Part shown: in pieces, positions 1 through 6,900 of the stretch
How positions within the stretch are numbered: the first letter of the stretch is position 1
Layout of the letters: the number at the start of each line of letters is the position of its first letter
Assembly: GCA_965372135.1 (NCBI GenBank)
Contig: CBDVBD010000068.1
Coordinates: 1 to 16,121, forward strand
Origin: CBDVBD01 sp965372135
Lineage (GTDB): Bacteria > Electryoneota > RPQS01 > CBDVBD01
Length of the DNA: 16,121 nucleotides
Direction of reading: 5' to 3'
The notes under the pieces: generated by a model
What the model saw: only the letters and a program-made list of their open reading frames with translations
Databases searched by the model: none
What the model was told of the DNA's origin: nothing
Position numbers and translations under genes: made by a program

Positions 1-97
1 CCTGGTAGTTGATGTAGTTGGGAACCGTTGCGTTTGCGCTAATCGCAAAAAAGCATAGAGCAGTGATAAAGGCGCATATGATGTGGAGCGTTTTCAT
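1..97 (-). CDS. Secreted protein, N-terminus only (gene runs off the window)
   Basis: Seen: an ATG at 97 (reverse strand) is preceded by a perfect AAGGAGG ribosome binding site 5 nt upstream. The frame stays open for 32 codons to the window edge. It begins MKTLHIICAFITALCFFAIS, a basic n-region and hydrophobic core typical of a Sec signal peptide, with likely cleavage after the Ala in SANA. The mature part begins TVPNYINYQ, and the next codon starts with G. Known: a mature N-terminus of the form xxPNxINYQG(R/K) is common in large secreted or cell-surface proteins, including tail-fibre or repeat-rich proteins, of Bacteroidetes-like and candidate-phylum bacteria. Inferred: a large exported surface protein, divergently transcribed from the envelope cluster that starts at 562. 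The function itself lies outside the window. Confidence 0.75.
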   Translation of the reverse strand, partial: MKTLHIICAFITALCFFAISANATVPNYINYQ

Positions 98-147
98 GAT
101 TTCCTCCTTAAGGTTCTAATGGTGATTAGAATATTTTCGAAAATGAG

Positions 148-177
148 ATTCTTCTCCCATCTGGACGGGATCAGAAT
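148..177. repeat. Intergenic palindromic element
   Basis: Imperfect hairpin. ATTCT (148-152) pairs with AGAAT (173-177), and TCCC (155-158) pairs with GGGA (167-170), with two-base internal loops and an 8-base apical loop. The flanks read GAG on the left and GAC on the right. Read on the minus strand it has the pattern GTCATTCTGA...GAAGAATCTC, which resembles a palindromic intergenic repeat seen in many unrelated bacterial genomes. That family assignment is from memory and the copy number in this genome is unknown. Confidence 0.5.
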
Positions 178-209
178 GACAGATTGAGAGCAAAACCAGT
201 GTATCAATC

Positions 210-253
210 TGCCCGGATCAGCCAACCCTTGTGTTGGCACGGGCAGGATGCCC
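210..253. repeat. Nested inverted repeat / hairpin
   Basis: TGCCCG (210-215) pairs with CGGGCA (240-245). Inside it GCCAAC (221-226) pairs with GTTGGC (233-238) around the six-base loop CCTTGT. A second, mutually exclusive hairpin GGGCA/TGCCC (241-253) shares the right arm. There is no T-run, so an intrinsic terminator is not supported. Together with the element at 148-177 it forms a GC-rich island in AT-rich intergenic DNA, which suggests a mobile or repeated intergenic element. Confidence 0.5.
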
Positions 254-266
254 CCACTACCATCAA

Positions 267-293
267 AGAACAACATACTACTATCGTTGTTCT
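267..293. promoter_or_regulatory. Perfect 8-bp dyad, possible operator
   Basis: AGAACAAC (267-274) and GTTGTTCT (286-293) are perfect inverted repeats separated by 11 bp, giving arm centres about 19 bp apart, close to two helical turns. It sits between the divergent genes that start at 97 and 562 and could bind a dimeric regulator of either. It could equally form a hairpin in a leftward leader RNA. No known regulator site is recognised. Confidence 0.4.
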
Positions 294-397
294 GTTTAAA
301 ATAATAAGTAGGTTTATATCATTTAAATATACAAAAGATTTTTCTTAAATGCTACATTTATTTTCGGTTAGGTGATTTTTTGTTAGTGTTCTTGTGT

Positions 398-403
398 TAT
401 AAT
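398..403 (+). promoter_or_regulatory. Possible -10 box TATAAT
   Basis: An exact TATAAT lies in the AT-rich stretch upstream of the rightward cluster. No good TTGACA-like -35 is found 16-18 bp upstream; only T-rich sequence is there. If used, it would give a leader of about 150 nt before the ATG at 562. In DNA this AT-rich a single hexamer is weak evidence. Confidence 0.25.
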
Positions 404-561
404 ATTTGTTGTATCATATCGTTATTGATTTCATGCTAGACTTTTACCGGAGCTTGTTACTTAATTCAATTTTGCTTTATTTTGGGTGCTTAAACAGCAG
501 TGATTGCGATTCGGTATTTTCCCCTTGCGTTTTCCGAATTTTTTATTAAGTTATTAGCATC

Positions 562-1419
562 ATGATTGTTCGGATGCTATCTTTAGTGTTGGCACTTACT
601 TTTGCACTGCCTTTGCAAGGGGCAGTAACATTCCCCAGTGCCCCATCAGGGGAAGCTTGGGCGTTGCGTTATGCACATAAATCCTCTGACTACTATTGGG
701 ATTACGGCGCCCGGTTAGCAATCGATATAGTGAAATGGGATTACACGGGTTTATTCGGCAGTCTGTTGTTTCGATCCACTGCCGGATACGACTCCACCCA
801 GGAAGTTACTTACTTCGATCCCATTTACCTGTTTTATCATCAGGCGATAGGTTTCAGTTACCGGCGGTGGGGGATCTTTAGCTTCGCGTCCATCCATCGG
901 GACTGCCTGCATGATATCGATCGAGCCAGCAGTAAGTCGGAATATTGGACCACCGTGCGGTTCGGGCTGGGGAATTTCAATCCGTATATGGAAACTGCGT
1001 GGCGGGGGATCGAATTTACGGGATTGCTTTCTCCCGAGGTGCGGTTGGTCAATCAGATATTTGAAGGCGATCAGACCCTGCAGACCAAGTTCCTATACTG
1101 TGTTTGGGCGGGACCGACTGTGGGTTCGGAAGCGTCATTGATCTTGGATGAGAATAATTCATATTTAGGGGAAGCAGCGATGATGGTAGGACTGGTGGTG
1201 GAGTACCGGGGATGGGTTGGGAATGTTAAAGGATTTTCCCGGGTGCAGTGGAGTGAAGAACTCGATTCACCGCATCACGAGATCGATGTGAAGTTGGAAC
1301 TGGGTCGGAAGTCGTTATTCGGTGATTGGCGTCTGGTCTTTGGTCGCCGGTTCCGAGACACTCGCCCGATTCGACCGGCGGATCGGAAATCCTATTGGGG
1401 CGTTCGATATTTGTTTTAA
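562..1419 (+). CDS. Outer-membrane beta-barrel-like protein, hypothetical
   Basis: Seen: 285 residues. The N-terminal signal peptide has R4, a hydrophobic stretch over roughly 6-16, and likely cleavage after LQGA near residue 21. The rest is rich in Tyr, Trp and Phe in an alternating polar/apolar pattern typical of transmembrane beta-strands. The protein ends YWGVRYLF, a terminal aromatic residue with alternating hydrophobics that matches the C-terminal signature used for BAM-dependent insertion. The length suits an 8-12 strand barrel. No enzyme motif is visible. Context: first gene of a rightward cluster; the lipoprotein gene begins 10 bp after its stop. No Shine-Dalgarno sequence precedes the ATG. 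An in-frame ATG at 574 is an alternative start but also lacks one. Inferred: an outer-membrane protein acting with the downstream lipoprotein and TPR protein. The substrate or partner is unknown, and I do not recognise a named family. Confidence 0.75.
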   Translation: MIVRMLSLVLALTFALPLQGAVTFPSAPSGEAWALRYAHKSSDYYWDYGARLAIDIVKWDYTGLFGSLLFRSTAGYDSTQEVTYFDPIYLFYHQAIGFSYRRWGIFSFASIHRDCLHDIDRASSKSEYWTTVRFGLGNFNPYMETAWRGIEFTGLLSPEVRLVNQIFEGDQTLQTKFLYCVWAGPTVGSEASLILDENNSYLGEAAMMVGLVVEYRGWVGNVKGFSRVQWSEELDSPHHEIDVKLELGRKSLFGDWRLVFGRRFRDTRPIRPADRKSYWGVRYLF

Positions 1420-1429
1420 TTTTCCTTTT

Positions 1430-4102
1430 ATGAGGTCAACAGTGAGCAAATACAACGCGTTAGGTGTCTCAGTAGTAGTGATTGTACTGTCTGTGACCAC
1501 TGTGGTGTTTCTTTCCGGTTGCGGGAAGCCCCGACAGTCACAGGAACATGGGGTGGAATTGCGGAATCACCGGCAGTACGACCAAGCGAAAGCGGTGTTT
1601 CAGGGATTGCTCCAAAAGCAACCTGAGAACATCGAACTCTGGACAGAAATGGCTCGTACGTGCCTCGAGGCGCAGGAATGGGACAGCTCCGAGGTGTGGT
1701 GGCAGAAAATCCTGGAACAGAACGCGGATGACCCTGAAGCGTTGAAGGGCTTGTGGCGGTCGCAGTGGGAAGGGGCTGACTCCACGAGCAAGGCTGAGAT
1801 AGGAAACGCTATCGTGGAACGATTAGATCACCTGGTACCGGCTTCCGAAGACCGTTTAGGAATCCTGTCGTTAGCGGTGGATGTCTATGGTATAATCGAC
1901 GATTCGGTGCGACAGGCGGATTTCCAGGATAGGTTGATTGACCAATTCCCTCAGTCGAAGGAAGCCTACGATATCATCGGAGAAAGGTTTTATGATGGCT
2001 TGTACCCGATTTGGCAGGACAACAAAGCCCAGATTGATTACCTGATTGAGTTTGCACACCGATACCAGAAAACCACATGGCGGCGTACCGCTTATTCCTG
2101 GCTGCTTTATGACTTGCACGATATTGGCAAATTGGATACCATGTACGTGTTCTGCAAGATCCTGTCGAAGGAATTTTCCGATGACCCGTTTGCATTGGCT
2201 ACCGCTTCCCGATGGCTGCTTAAGGCGGAACGGGATCTCCCATTAGCTATGGAATATGCGATGGATGCGGTGAATTTAGAACGCACCGTGCAACGTCCGG
2301 AACACTACCCGCCGGAACAGTGGCAGTTGGAAAAAGCGGGGCTTTACGGCAACTCCCGGTTAATCGTGGCGCAGATATATCAGAAGCAGGACAGTTTGCT
2401 GCATGCGGAAAAGTGGCTACGCACCGCCATCAGCGAATCGCCATATACAGTGGATGACGACAAGAATTCGGCGGCGCATTGGGCGGTGCTTTCGGAAGTG
2501 TTTATGGCGACGGAACGTTACGATGAGGCAATCGATGCGGCTGTTCGATGCTTAGTTGAGGGTGATCGCCGTAATAAATGGGGAAGCTTAGCGGATTCCA
2601 TGCTGATTGAGGGGTGCAAATATACCGGACACGATCCCGAAACACGGCTGCAGTTGGCACGGGAATTAGTAGATTACCAGGGACCGATATTCACAGAGGT
2701 TACCGAGTTGGCAGGTTTGGCGGATCGAAAGGAATCGCGAGTGGCGTGGGGGGACGTGGATAACGACGGGGACGATGATATATTACTGAGCGGCAGGGTG
2801 TTATTCGTTAACCAGGGAGACGGCACATTTACAGACGGCACCGAAGCTGCCGGAATTGCCGGTTCCGCCAATGGCGGAGTGTTCGGCGACTACGACAATG
2901 ACGGCTGGTTGGATTTCTACGCCACTTCGTCCGGAACGGGTGATAAAGCCGACCGCCTGTGGCGGAATCGGGGTGACGGCACATTCGAAGACGTCACCAC
3001 AGCGGCAGGTAATGTCTGCGATGACGTGTCAACGGAAGGAGCCGCCTGGGGAGATTTGAATGGGGACGGATTCTTAGACCTCTATGTGGCGAACTACGAA
3101 AAACCGGGGAAGGATTTGGGACAGGGGACTGCCGACCGTTTTTACTTAAACCAGGGGGACGGTACTTTTAAGGAAGTGGCGGAATCGATTGGTATAATTC
3201 CGCCGTTCGGTCGGCACTTGTGCGGTCGTGGAGTCAACTGGGGGGATTACGACAACAATGGCGATCAAGATATCTTCGTGTCCAACTATCGTCTGCAGGA
3301 AAACCTGCTGTGGCGGAATCAGGGGGATGGCAATGTTATCAACACCGCTCTGATAGCAGGCGTAGCGGGGGTGGAAGTGGAAGGTTGGTGGGGACATACC
3401 ATCGGATCGGAATGGGGGGATTACGACAACGACGGGGATCTGGACCTGATTACCGCCAACCTGGCACATCCACGGTATCTCGACTTTTCCAACAAGACCT
3501 GCCTGTACGAAAATCAGGGTGCGCCGGATTACACCTTCGTCAACCGCCGGTCGGAAGCCGGGATCAAATACGACGAAACCCACAGCGATCCGGCGTGGGG
3601 GGATGTGGATAACGATGGTTTTCTCGACCTCTATTTAACTTGTATCTACCAAAACATGCGGTCGTTTCTTTATCACAATCAGGGTGACGGTACGTTTAAG
3701 GAAATCACCTATCTGTCCGGGACCCGTGCCTTCAACGGCTGGGGCTGCGCTTTCAGCGATTATGACAACGATGGGGATTTGGATTTGTGCGTGGCGTCGG
3801 GATCGGGTGTGAAGCTGTTCCGCAACGACTCACCGGCTAAGCACTGGCTGCAGGTCAAAGCGGTGGGCACTCAATCGAACCATGCCAGCATTGGTGCCAG
3901 GATTGAAATCAGACAGGGGAAATTCCGGCAGATCCGGGAAGTACAAGGGGGGCACGGCACTACCAGCCAGCATTCCTTAGTGGCGCACTTTGGCTTGGGC
4001 AACCGCGACGATCCGGTGACGGTGACAGTGCGATTCCCTTCCGGTACGACCAGAGTGGTTGAAAACACCACGGTGGATCAACGGATCGAGGTGGTGGAGT
4101 AA
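1430..4102 (+). CDS. Lipoprotein with TPR-like region, seven FG-GAP/VCBS repeats and ASPIC/UnbV domain (CRTAC1-like)
   Basis: Seen (890 residues from ATG 1430): hydrophobic segment about 11-28, lipobox LSGC with C31 as lipidation site. G32 at +2 argues against inner-membrane retention by the enterobacterial rule. Residues 40-410 are helical with TPR-like character (for example around 43-78 and 325-375). Seven Asp-rich calcium-loop motifs of the DxDxDGxxD type start at about 442, 487, 542, 606, 664, 725 and 777, each usually preceded by WGD or FGD and followed by a NQGDGTF-like strand. This is the count for one seven-bladed propeller. Residues 805-888 match the ASPIC/UnbV domain (HWLQVK, SIGARIEI, HFGLG, VRFPSG). 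Known: VCBS/UnbV proteins are extracellular, often adhesion or matrix-like, with unclear molecular roles. Start: ATG 1430 has no ribosome binding site. GTG 1442 has GAGG 6 nt upstream and gives an equally good lipoprotein signal, so it may be the real start. Gap to the next gene: 1 bp. Confidence 0.9.
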   Translation: MRSTVSKYNALGVSVVVIVLSVTTVVFLSGCGKPRQSQEHGVELRNHRQYDQAKAVFQGLLQKQPENIELWTEMARTCLEAQEWDSSEVWWQKILEQNADDPEALKGLWRSQWEGADSTSKAEIGNAIVERLDHLVPASEDRLGILSLAVDVYGIIDDSVRQADFQDRLIDQFPQSKEAYDIIGERFYDGLYPIWQDNKAQIDYLIEFAHRYQKTTWRRTAYSWLLYDLHDIGKLDTMYVFCKILSKEFSDDPFALATASRWLLKAERDLPLAMEYAMDAVNLERTVQRPEHYPPEQWQLEKAGLYGNSRLIVAQIYQKQDSLLHAEKWLRTAISESPYTVDDDKNSAAHWAVLSEVFMATERYDEAIDAAVRCLVEGDRRNKWGSLADSMLIEGCKYTGHDPETRLQLARELVDYQGPIFTEVTELAGLADRKESRVAWGDVDNDGDDDILLSGRVLFVNQGDGTFTDGTEAAGIAGSANGGVFGDYDNDGWLDFYATSSGTGDKADRLWRNRGDGTFEDVTTAAGNVCDDVSTEGAAWGDLNGDGFLDLYVANYEKPGKDLGQGTADRFYLNQGDGTFKEVAESIGIIPPFGRHLCGRGVNWGDYDNNGDQDIFVSNYRLQENLLWRNQGDGNVINTALIAGVAGVEVEGWWGHTIGSEWGDYDNDGDLDLITANLAHPRYLDFSNKTCLYENQGAPDYTFVNRRSEAGIKYDETHSDPAWGDVDNDGFLDLYLTCIYQNMRSFLYHNQGDGTFKEITYLSGTRAFNGWGCAFSDYDNDGDLDLCVASGSGVKLFRNDSPAKHWLQVKAVGTQSNHASIGARIEIRQGKFRQIREVQGGHGTTSQHSLVAHFGLGNRDDPVTVTVRFPSGTTRVVENTTVDQRIEVVE
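1432..1435 (+). promoter_or_regulatory. Ribosome binding site favouring the GTG start at 1442
   Basis: GAGG lies six bases before an in-frame GTG at 1442-1444, while the upstream in-frame ATG at 1430 has only pyrimidine-rich sequence before it. The choice shortens the lipoprotein by four residues and leaves K3 as the basic residue of the signal peptide. Confidence 0.5.
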
Positions 4103-4103
4103 T

Positions 4104-5141
4104 ATGCGGCGAATCCACCTGATTGCTATGTGGCTGGCGTTGATGATAGTCCTGCCGATGCCGACGGCTGCCGAAGAGCTGCCAGCAGAGATTGATTCTC
4201 TAATCAATCGGTGTATCGATGCCACATTCACCGGCGAGTATATAGAATCTCATGATTTGTGTGATCGCTTAGAGGAACTGGTGGATGGTCCGCAGTCGGC
4301 GTTTTACCGGTCGGCGCTGCTTGCGGTGGAGATGGTTGATTACGAAGACACGTTGGGATTGGGCAGGTTCTACGCCGAGTCCCAACGGTGTATTGACTTA
4401 GCGCAGCAGCGGATTGACGCCGGGAACCATCTCGCGGACGACTATTTCTACTTAGGCAGCACCTATGCCTACCGCACGCTGTTCTTAGGGCATCATGGCC
4501 GCTATTGGGCAGCGTACCGCAGTGCAGTGAAATCGCGCAGGGCATTGGAAAGCTGTTTGGAAATGGATTCCACTTACGTGGACGCCCGGGTGGGGCTGGG
4601 GAATTTCCAATATTGGATGAGCCGTAAGTTGGATATCCTGAACTGGCTGCCGGTGCTGAAGGACGAAAAGGAGGAAGGCATCGCACAGTTGGAACGTGCC
4701 ATCAAAGAGAACGCCCGATCCAAGTACATTGCGATTTCCAGCTTAGCCAACATTTACATGGATCAAGGGAACTACACGGAAGCGCTACATTTGGCAAGAG
4801 CCGGGAAATCGCGATATCCCGGCAGCCGGGCGTTCCTGTGGCAGGAGGGTGCCGCTGCGCTGCAACTGGAGCTGTATTTCCTGTCTAACCATATATACCA
4901 GGCGTTGCTATTATCGGTGACGTCGCTGGAACGCAATAACCACTACAACGAAATCAGTTGTTACGCCAGCTTAGTGGTGGGTCATTACCATTTAGGGGAA
5001 TGGGACACCACCGTTCGATTGGCGGAACACGCGCTGGCTATCCCTTTGTCGGATGATGTTAAATCCAGGAAAAAGCGTACGTTAGCAAGGATCAGACATT
5101 ACCTTGAACTCGCCCAAGAAGAAATATCCGGTACTCGCTGA
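4104..5141 (+). CDS. Secreted TPR-like repeat protein
   Basis: Seen: 345 residues. The signal peptide has R2 R3, a hydrophobic core about 6-20 and likely cleavage after TAA near residue 23. The mature part is almost wholly helical, with pairs of amphipathic helices of TPR type. The clearest is about 205-240, where the sequence reads YIAISSLANIYMDQGNYTEALHLAR. Other units are around 110-150, 155-200 and 285-315. The segment GLGNFQYWMSRKLDILNWLP (164-183), rich in aromatics, breaks the TPR pattern and may be a contact surface. No catalytic motif is seen. Start: ATG 4104 has GGAG just upstream and lies 1 bp after the lipoprotein stop, so the two are probably translationally coupled. A 15-codon upstream extension in frame lies inside the lipoprotein gene and would spoil the signal peptide. 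Inferred: periplasmic scaffold or chaperone for the barrel and lipoprotein encoded upstream. Confidence 0.8.
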   Translation: MRRIHLIAMWLALMIVLPMPTAAEELPAEIDSLINRCIDATFTGEYIESHDLCDRLEELVDGPQSAFYRSALLAVEMVDYEDTLGLGRFYAESQRCIDLAQQRIDAGNHLADDYFYLGSTYAYRTLFLGHHGRYWAAYRSAVKSRRALESCLEMDSTYVDARVGLGNFQYWMSRKLDILNWLPVLKDEKEEGIAQLERAIKENARSKYIAISSLANIYMDQGNYTEALHLARAGKSRYPGSRAFLWQEGAAALQLELYFLSNHIYQALLLSVTSLERNNHYNEISCYASLVVGHYHLGEWDTTVRLAEHALAIPLSDDVKSRKKRTLARIRHYLELAQEEISGTR

Positions 5142-6693
5142 TAACGGTAGTCAGGCTGAATCCACAGGATCAGCCCGCTCCCGAATACCACAGCGAAATC
5201 TGCTCAAGAAAATCGGGGCATTGGCAGAGCAAACGGGGGTAGAGGTATATCCGGTGGGTGGTTTCGTGAGAGATTGGCTGCTTCACCGACCGACCAAGGA
5301 GATTGACTTCGTGGTGGTGGGTGACGGACCTGATTTCGCCCGCAAGGTGGCGGACATGTTGAAGCTAAGGCGATCCGGACGGTCACCCAAATGGCCCGTA
5401 ATCTTCGAGGATTTCGGTACCGCCATGCTACGATACCGGGGCTTAAACATCGAATTCGTGGGGGCACGCAAGGAAGCTTACCGGACATCATCCCGGAAAC
5501 CGGTGGTGTCGCCGGGGACGTTCAAGGATGATCTCCTGCGCCGGGATTTTACAGTCAACACGTTGGCGATGTCGATTGCCATCGATTCCTTTGGGGAAAT
5601 CATCGACCACTTCAACGGGCTTAATGACCTGCAGGCGAAAATTCTCCAGACGCCGGGTGATCCGGAGAAAGCTTTTTCAGATGATCCGCTGCGCATCCTG
5701 CGCGCGGTGCGTTTTTCCTGTCAGCTCCACTTTGGCATTTCCCGACCGACATTGGAAGCCATGAGCCGGATGAAGGAGCGGTTGAGTATTGTTTCCCAGG
5801 AACGCATCACCACGGAGCTACGAAAAATCCTTTTGACTGACACCCCAACGGCAGGCTTTAAATTGCTGTACATAACCGGGGTATTGGATGTGATACTCCC
5901 GGAATTGGCAGCCTGCGAGGGTGTAGAGACCAGGGGGAGATACGGTCACAAGGACGTATTGGAACACACGCTGCGAGTGTTGGACCGGGTGGCGGAATTA
6001 ACCAATGCCAACGCCGAACCGGAACCAGCGATACTCAAGCTGGAAGAGACCCTGGAGTTGTCTCCGGTGTCCGAGAAGCGGGAACAATTATTATGGGCAG
6101 CGCTGCTCCACGATATCGCTAAACCTCGCACCAAACGTTTCGTGCCGGGCAGCGGTTGGACGTTCTACGGGCACGAAGACGTGGGCGCTCGCATGATGAG
6201 TGGGATCGGCAGAACACTACGGCTTCCCAAGGAGGTGGTTAACCGGGCACAGGACATCGTGCGTATGCATATGCGACCGATTCATTTAGCGGAGGAAGGG
6301 GTTACCGACAGCGCCATCCGCCGCATCATCGTCGATGCCGGGGACGACATCAACGCCCTGTTGACGCTGTGCCGAGCGGACATCACTTCAGGCAATCCCA
6401 GGAAAGTCAAGCGGTACGTGGAGGCTTTCAATCATCTGGTGGAACGGTTGTTGGAGGTGCTGGAAAAGGACAAGCTCTGTGCGTTTCAATCCCCGGTTCG
6501 CGGTGACGAGATTATGGAATTGACCGGATTGTCACCCGGTCCATTGGTAGGTAAATTAAAGAGAAGTATCGAAGAAGCAATCTTGGACGGTCGTATCCCC
6601 AACGAACACGATGCCGCTAAGGAATACCTGCTCTCAATTATGGATGATATCCTGGGTTCTGACACCGGTCAGAAGCCCGGTTCGGAACGATAA
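5104..6693 (+). CDS. tRNA nucleotidyltransferase / poly(A) polymerase family enzyme with HD domain
   Basis: Role (known for the family): a class II nucleotidyltransferase that adds CCA to tRNA 3' ends, or A tails to RNA, in the cytoplasm. Seen (529 residues): GGFVRD at 52-57; metal-site motif KEIDFVVVG at 65-73; FGTAMLRYRG near 104-113; RRDFTVNTLAMSI at 146-158; the DDPLRILRAVRF motif at 193-204. An HD phosphohydrolase-type domain follows, with H289 as the probable first His (EHTL) and the HD pair in ALLHDIAKP at 333-341. DDPLR with an HD domain of this length matches the CCA-adding enzymes of Bacteroidetes-like bacteria better than E. coli PcnB, so CCA addition is more likely. Start: TTG 5104 is the only ATG, GTG or TTG codon upstream of the conserved N-terminal helix; the frame closes at a TAG at 5083. 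It overlaps the TPR gene by 38 bp; AAGGA sits 12 nt upstream. Odd: the first metal-site Asp is Glu66. Confidence 0.9.
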   Translation: MNSPKKKYPVLADNGSQAESTGSARSRIPQRNLLKKIGALAEQTGVEVYPVGGFVRDWLLHRPTKEIDFVVVGDGPDFARKVADMLKLRRSGRSPKWPVIFEDFGTAMLRYRGLNIEFVGARKEAYRTSSRKPVVSPGTFKDDLLRRDFTVNTLAMSIAIDSFGEIIDHFNGLNDLQAKILQTPGDPEKAFSDDPLRILRAVRFSCQLHFGISRPTLEAMSRMKERLSIVSQERITTELRKILLTDTPTAGFKLLYITGVLDVILPELAACEGVETRGRYGHKDVLEHTLRVLDRVAELTNANAEPEPAILKLEETLELSPVSEKREQLLWAALLHDIAKPRTKRFVPGSGWTFYGHEDVGARMMSGIGRTLRLPKEVVNRAQDIVRMHMRPIHLAEEGVTDSAIRRIIVDAGDDINALLTLCRADITSGNPRKVKRYVEAFNHLVERLLEVLEKDKLCAFQSPVRGDEIMELTGLSPGPLVGKLKRSIEEAILDGRIPNEHDAAKEYLLSIMDDILGSDTGQKPGSER

Positions 6694-6752
6694 TCAGTTG
6701 TCAACACGCCCGATTCGGCGGTTTCAAGCAGCCGTTTCTGATTTCCTTCATT

Positions 6753-6833
6753 TCATCCCCCCATGACTGCCGCACCCGACTGCCTCTGAGATCCCTTGTT
6801 CTGCTTTTGCTGATACATCAACTTGTCCGTCTC
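6753..6833 (-). pseudogene. Remnant of a GGDEF-domain gene 3' end
   Basis: Seen: reading leftward from 6833, 26 codons and a stop give ETDKLMYQQKQNKGSQ followed by RQSGAAVMGG. The intact diguanylate cyclase at 8701-9612 ends with ADKLMYQHKQHKESPQQ followed by HNAEHIG. They share DKLMYQ, K, Q and K in register, and both stop within 26 codons. The DNA core (about 29 bp, near 6804-6832) matches 24 of 29 positions, with several third-base or synonymous differences. This suggests a diverged homologue rather than a fresh copy. An in-frame TAA at 6834-6836 lies immediately upstream and I see no further GGDEF homology before fapA. It has no start codon or ribosome binding site and is probably untranslated. 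It sits between two convergent genes. Confidence 0.7.
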
Positions 6834-6900
6834 TTATATTCTATCGAGAGTTCCGGTCAATAAATTAATCCAACTAATCATCCACCGTGGAGTTCGTGGT

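Noticed and set aside
94..276. Leftward 60-residue open frame
   Set aside because: It covers the hairpin elements at 148-177 and 210-253, ends at the ribosome binding site of the gene starting at 97, and has no ribosome binding site of its own. Repeat sequence explains it better than a gene.
3146..3583. Leftward 145-residue open frame
   Set aside because: It is opposite the FG-GAP repeats of the lipoprotein, whose frame shows clear repeated motifs. The reverse frame is a shadow caused by the repetitive GAY/GGN codons.
4228..4686. Leftward 152-residue open frame
   Set aside because: It is antisense to the signal-peptide TPR gene; its Pro- and Ser-rich text is typical of a non-coding strand.
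6694..6752. Possible intrinsic terminator after the tRNA enzyme gene
   Set aside because: CGCC/GGCG forms only a four-base stem near 6709-6722 and no T-run follows, so a terminator is not supported.
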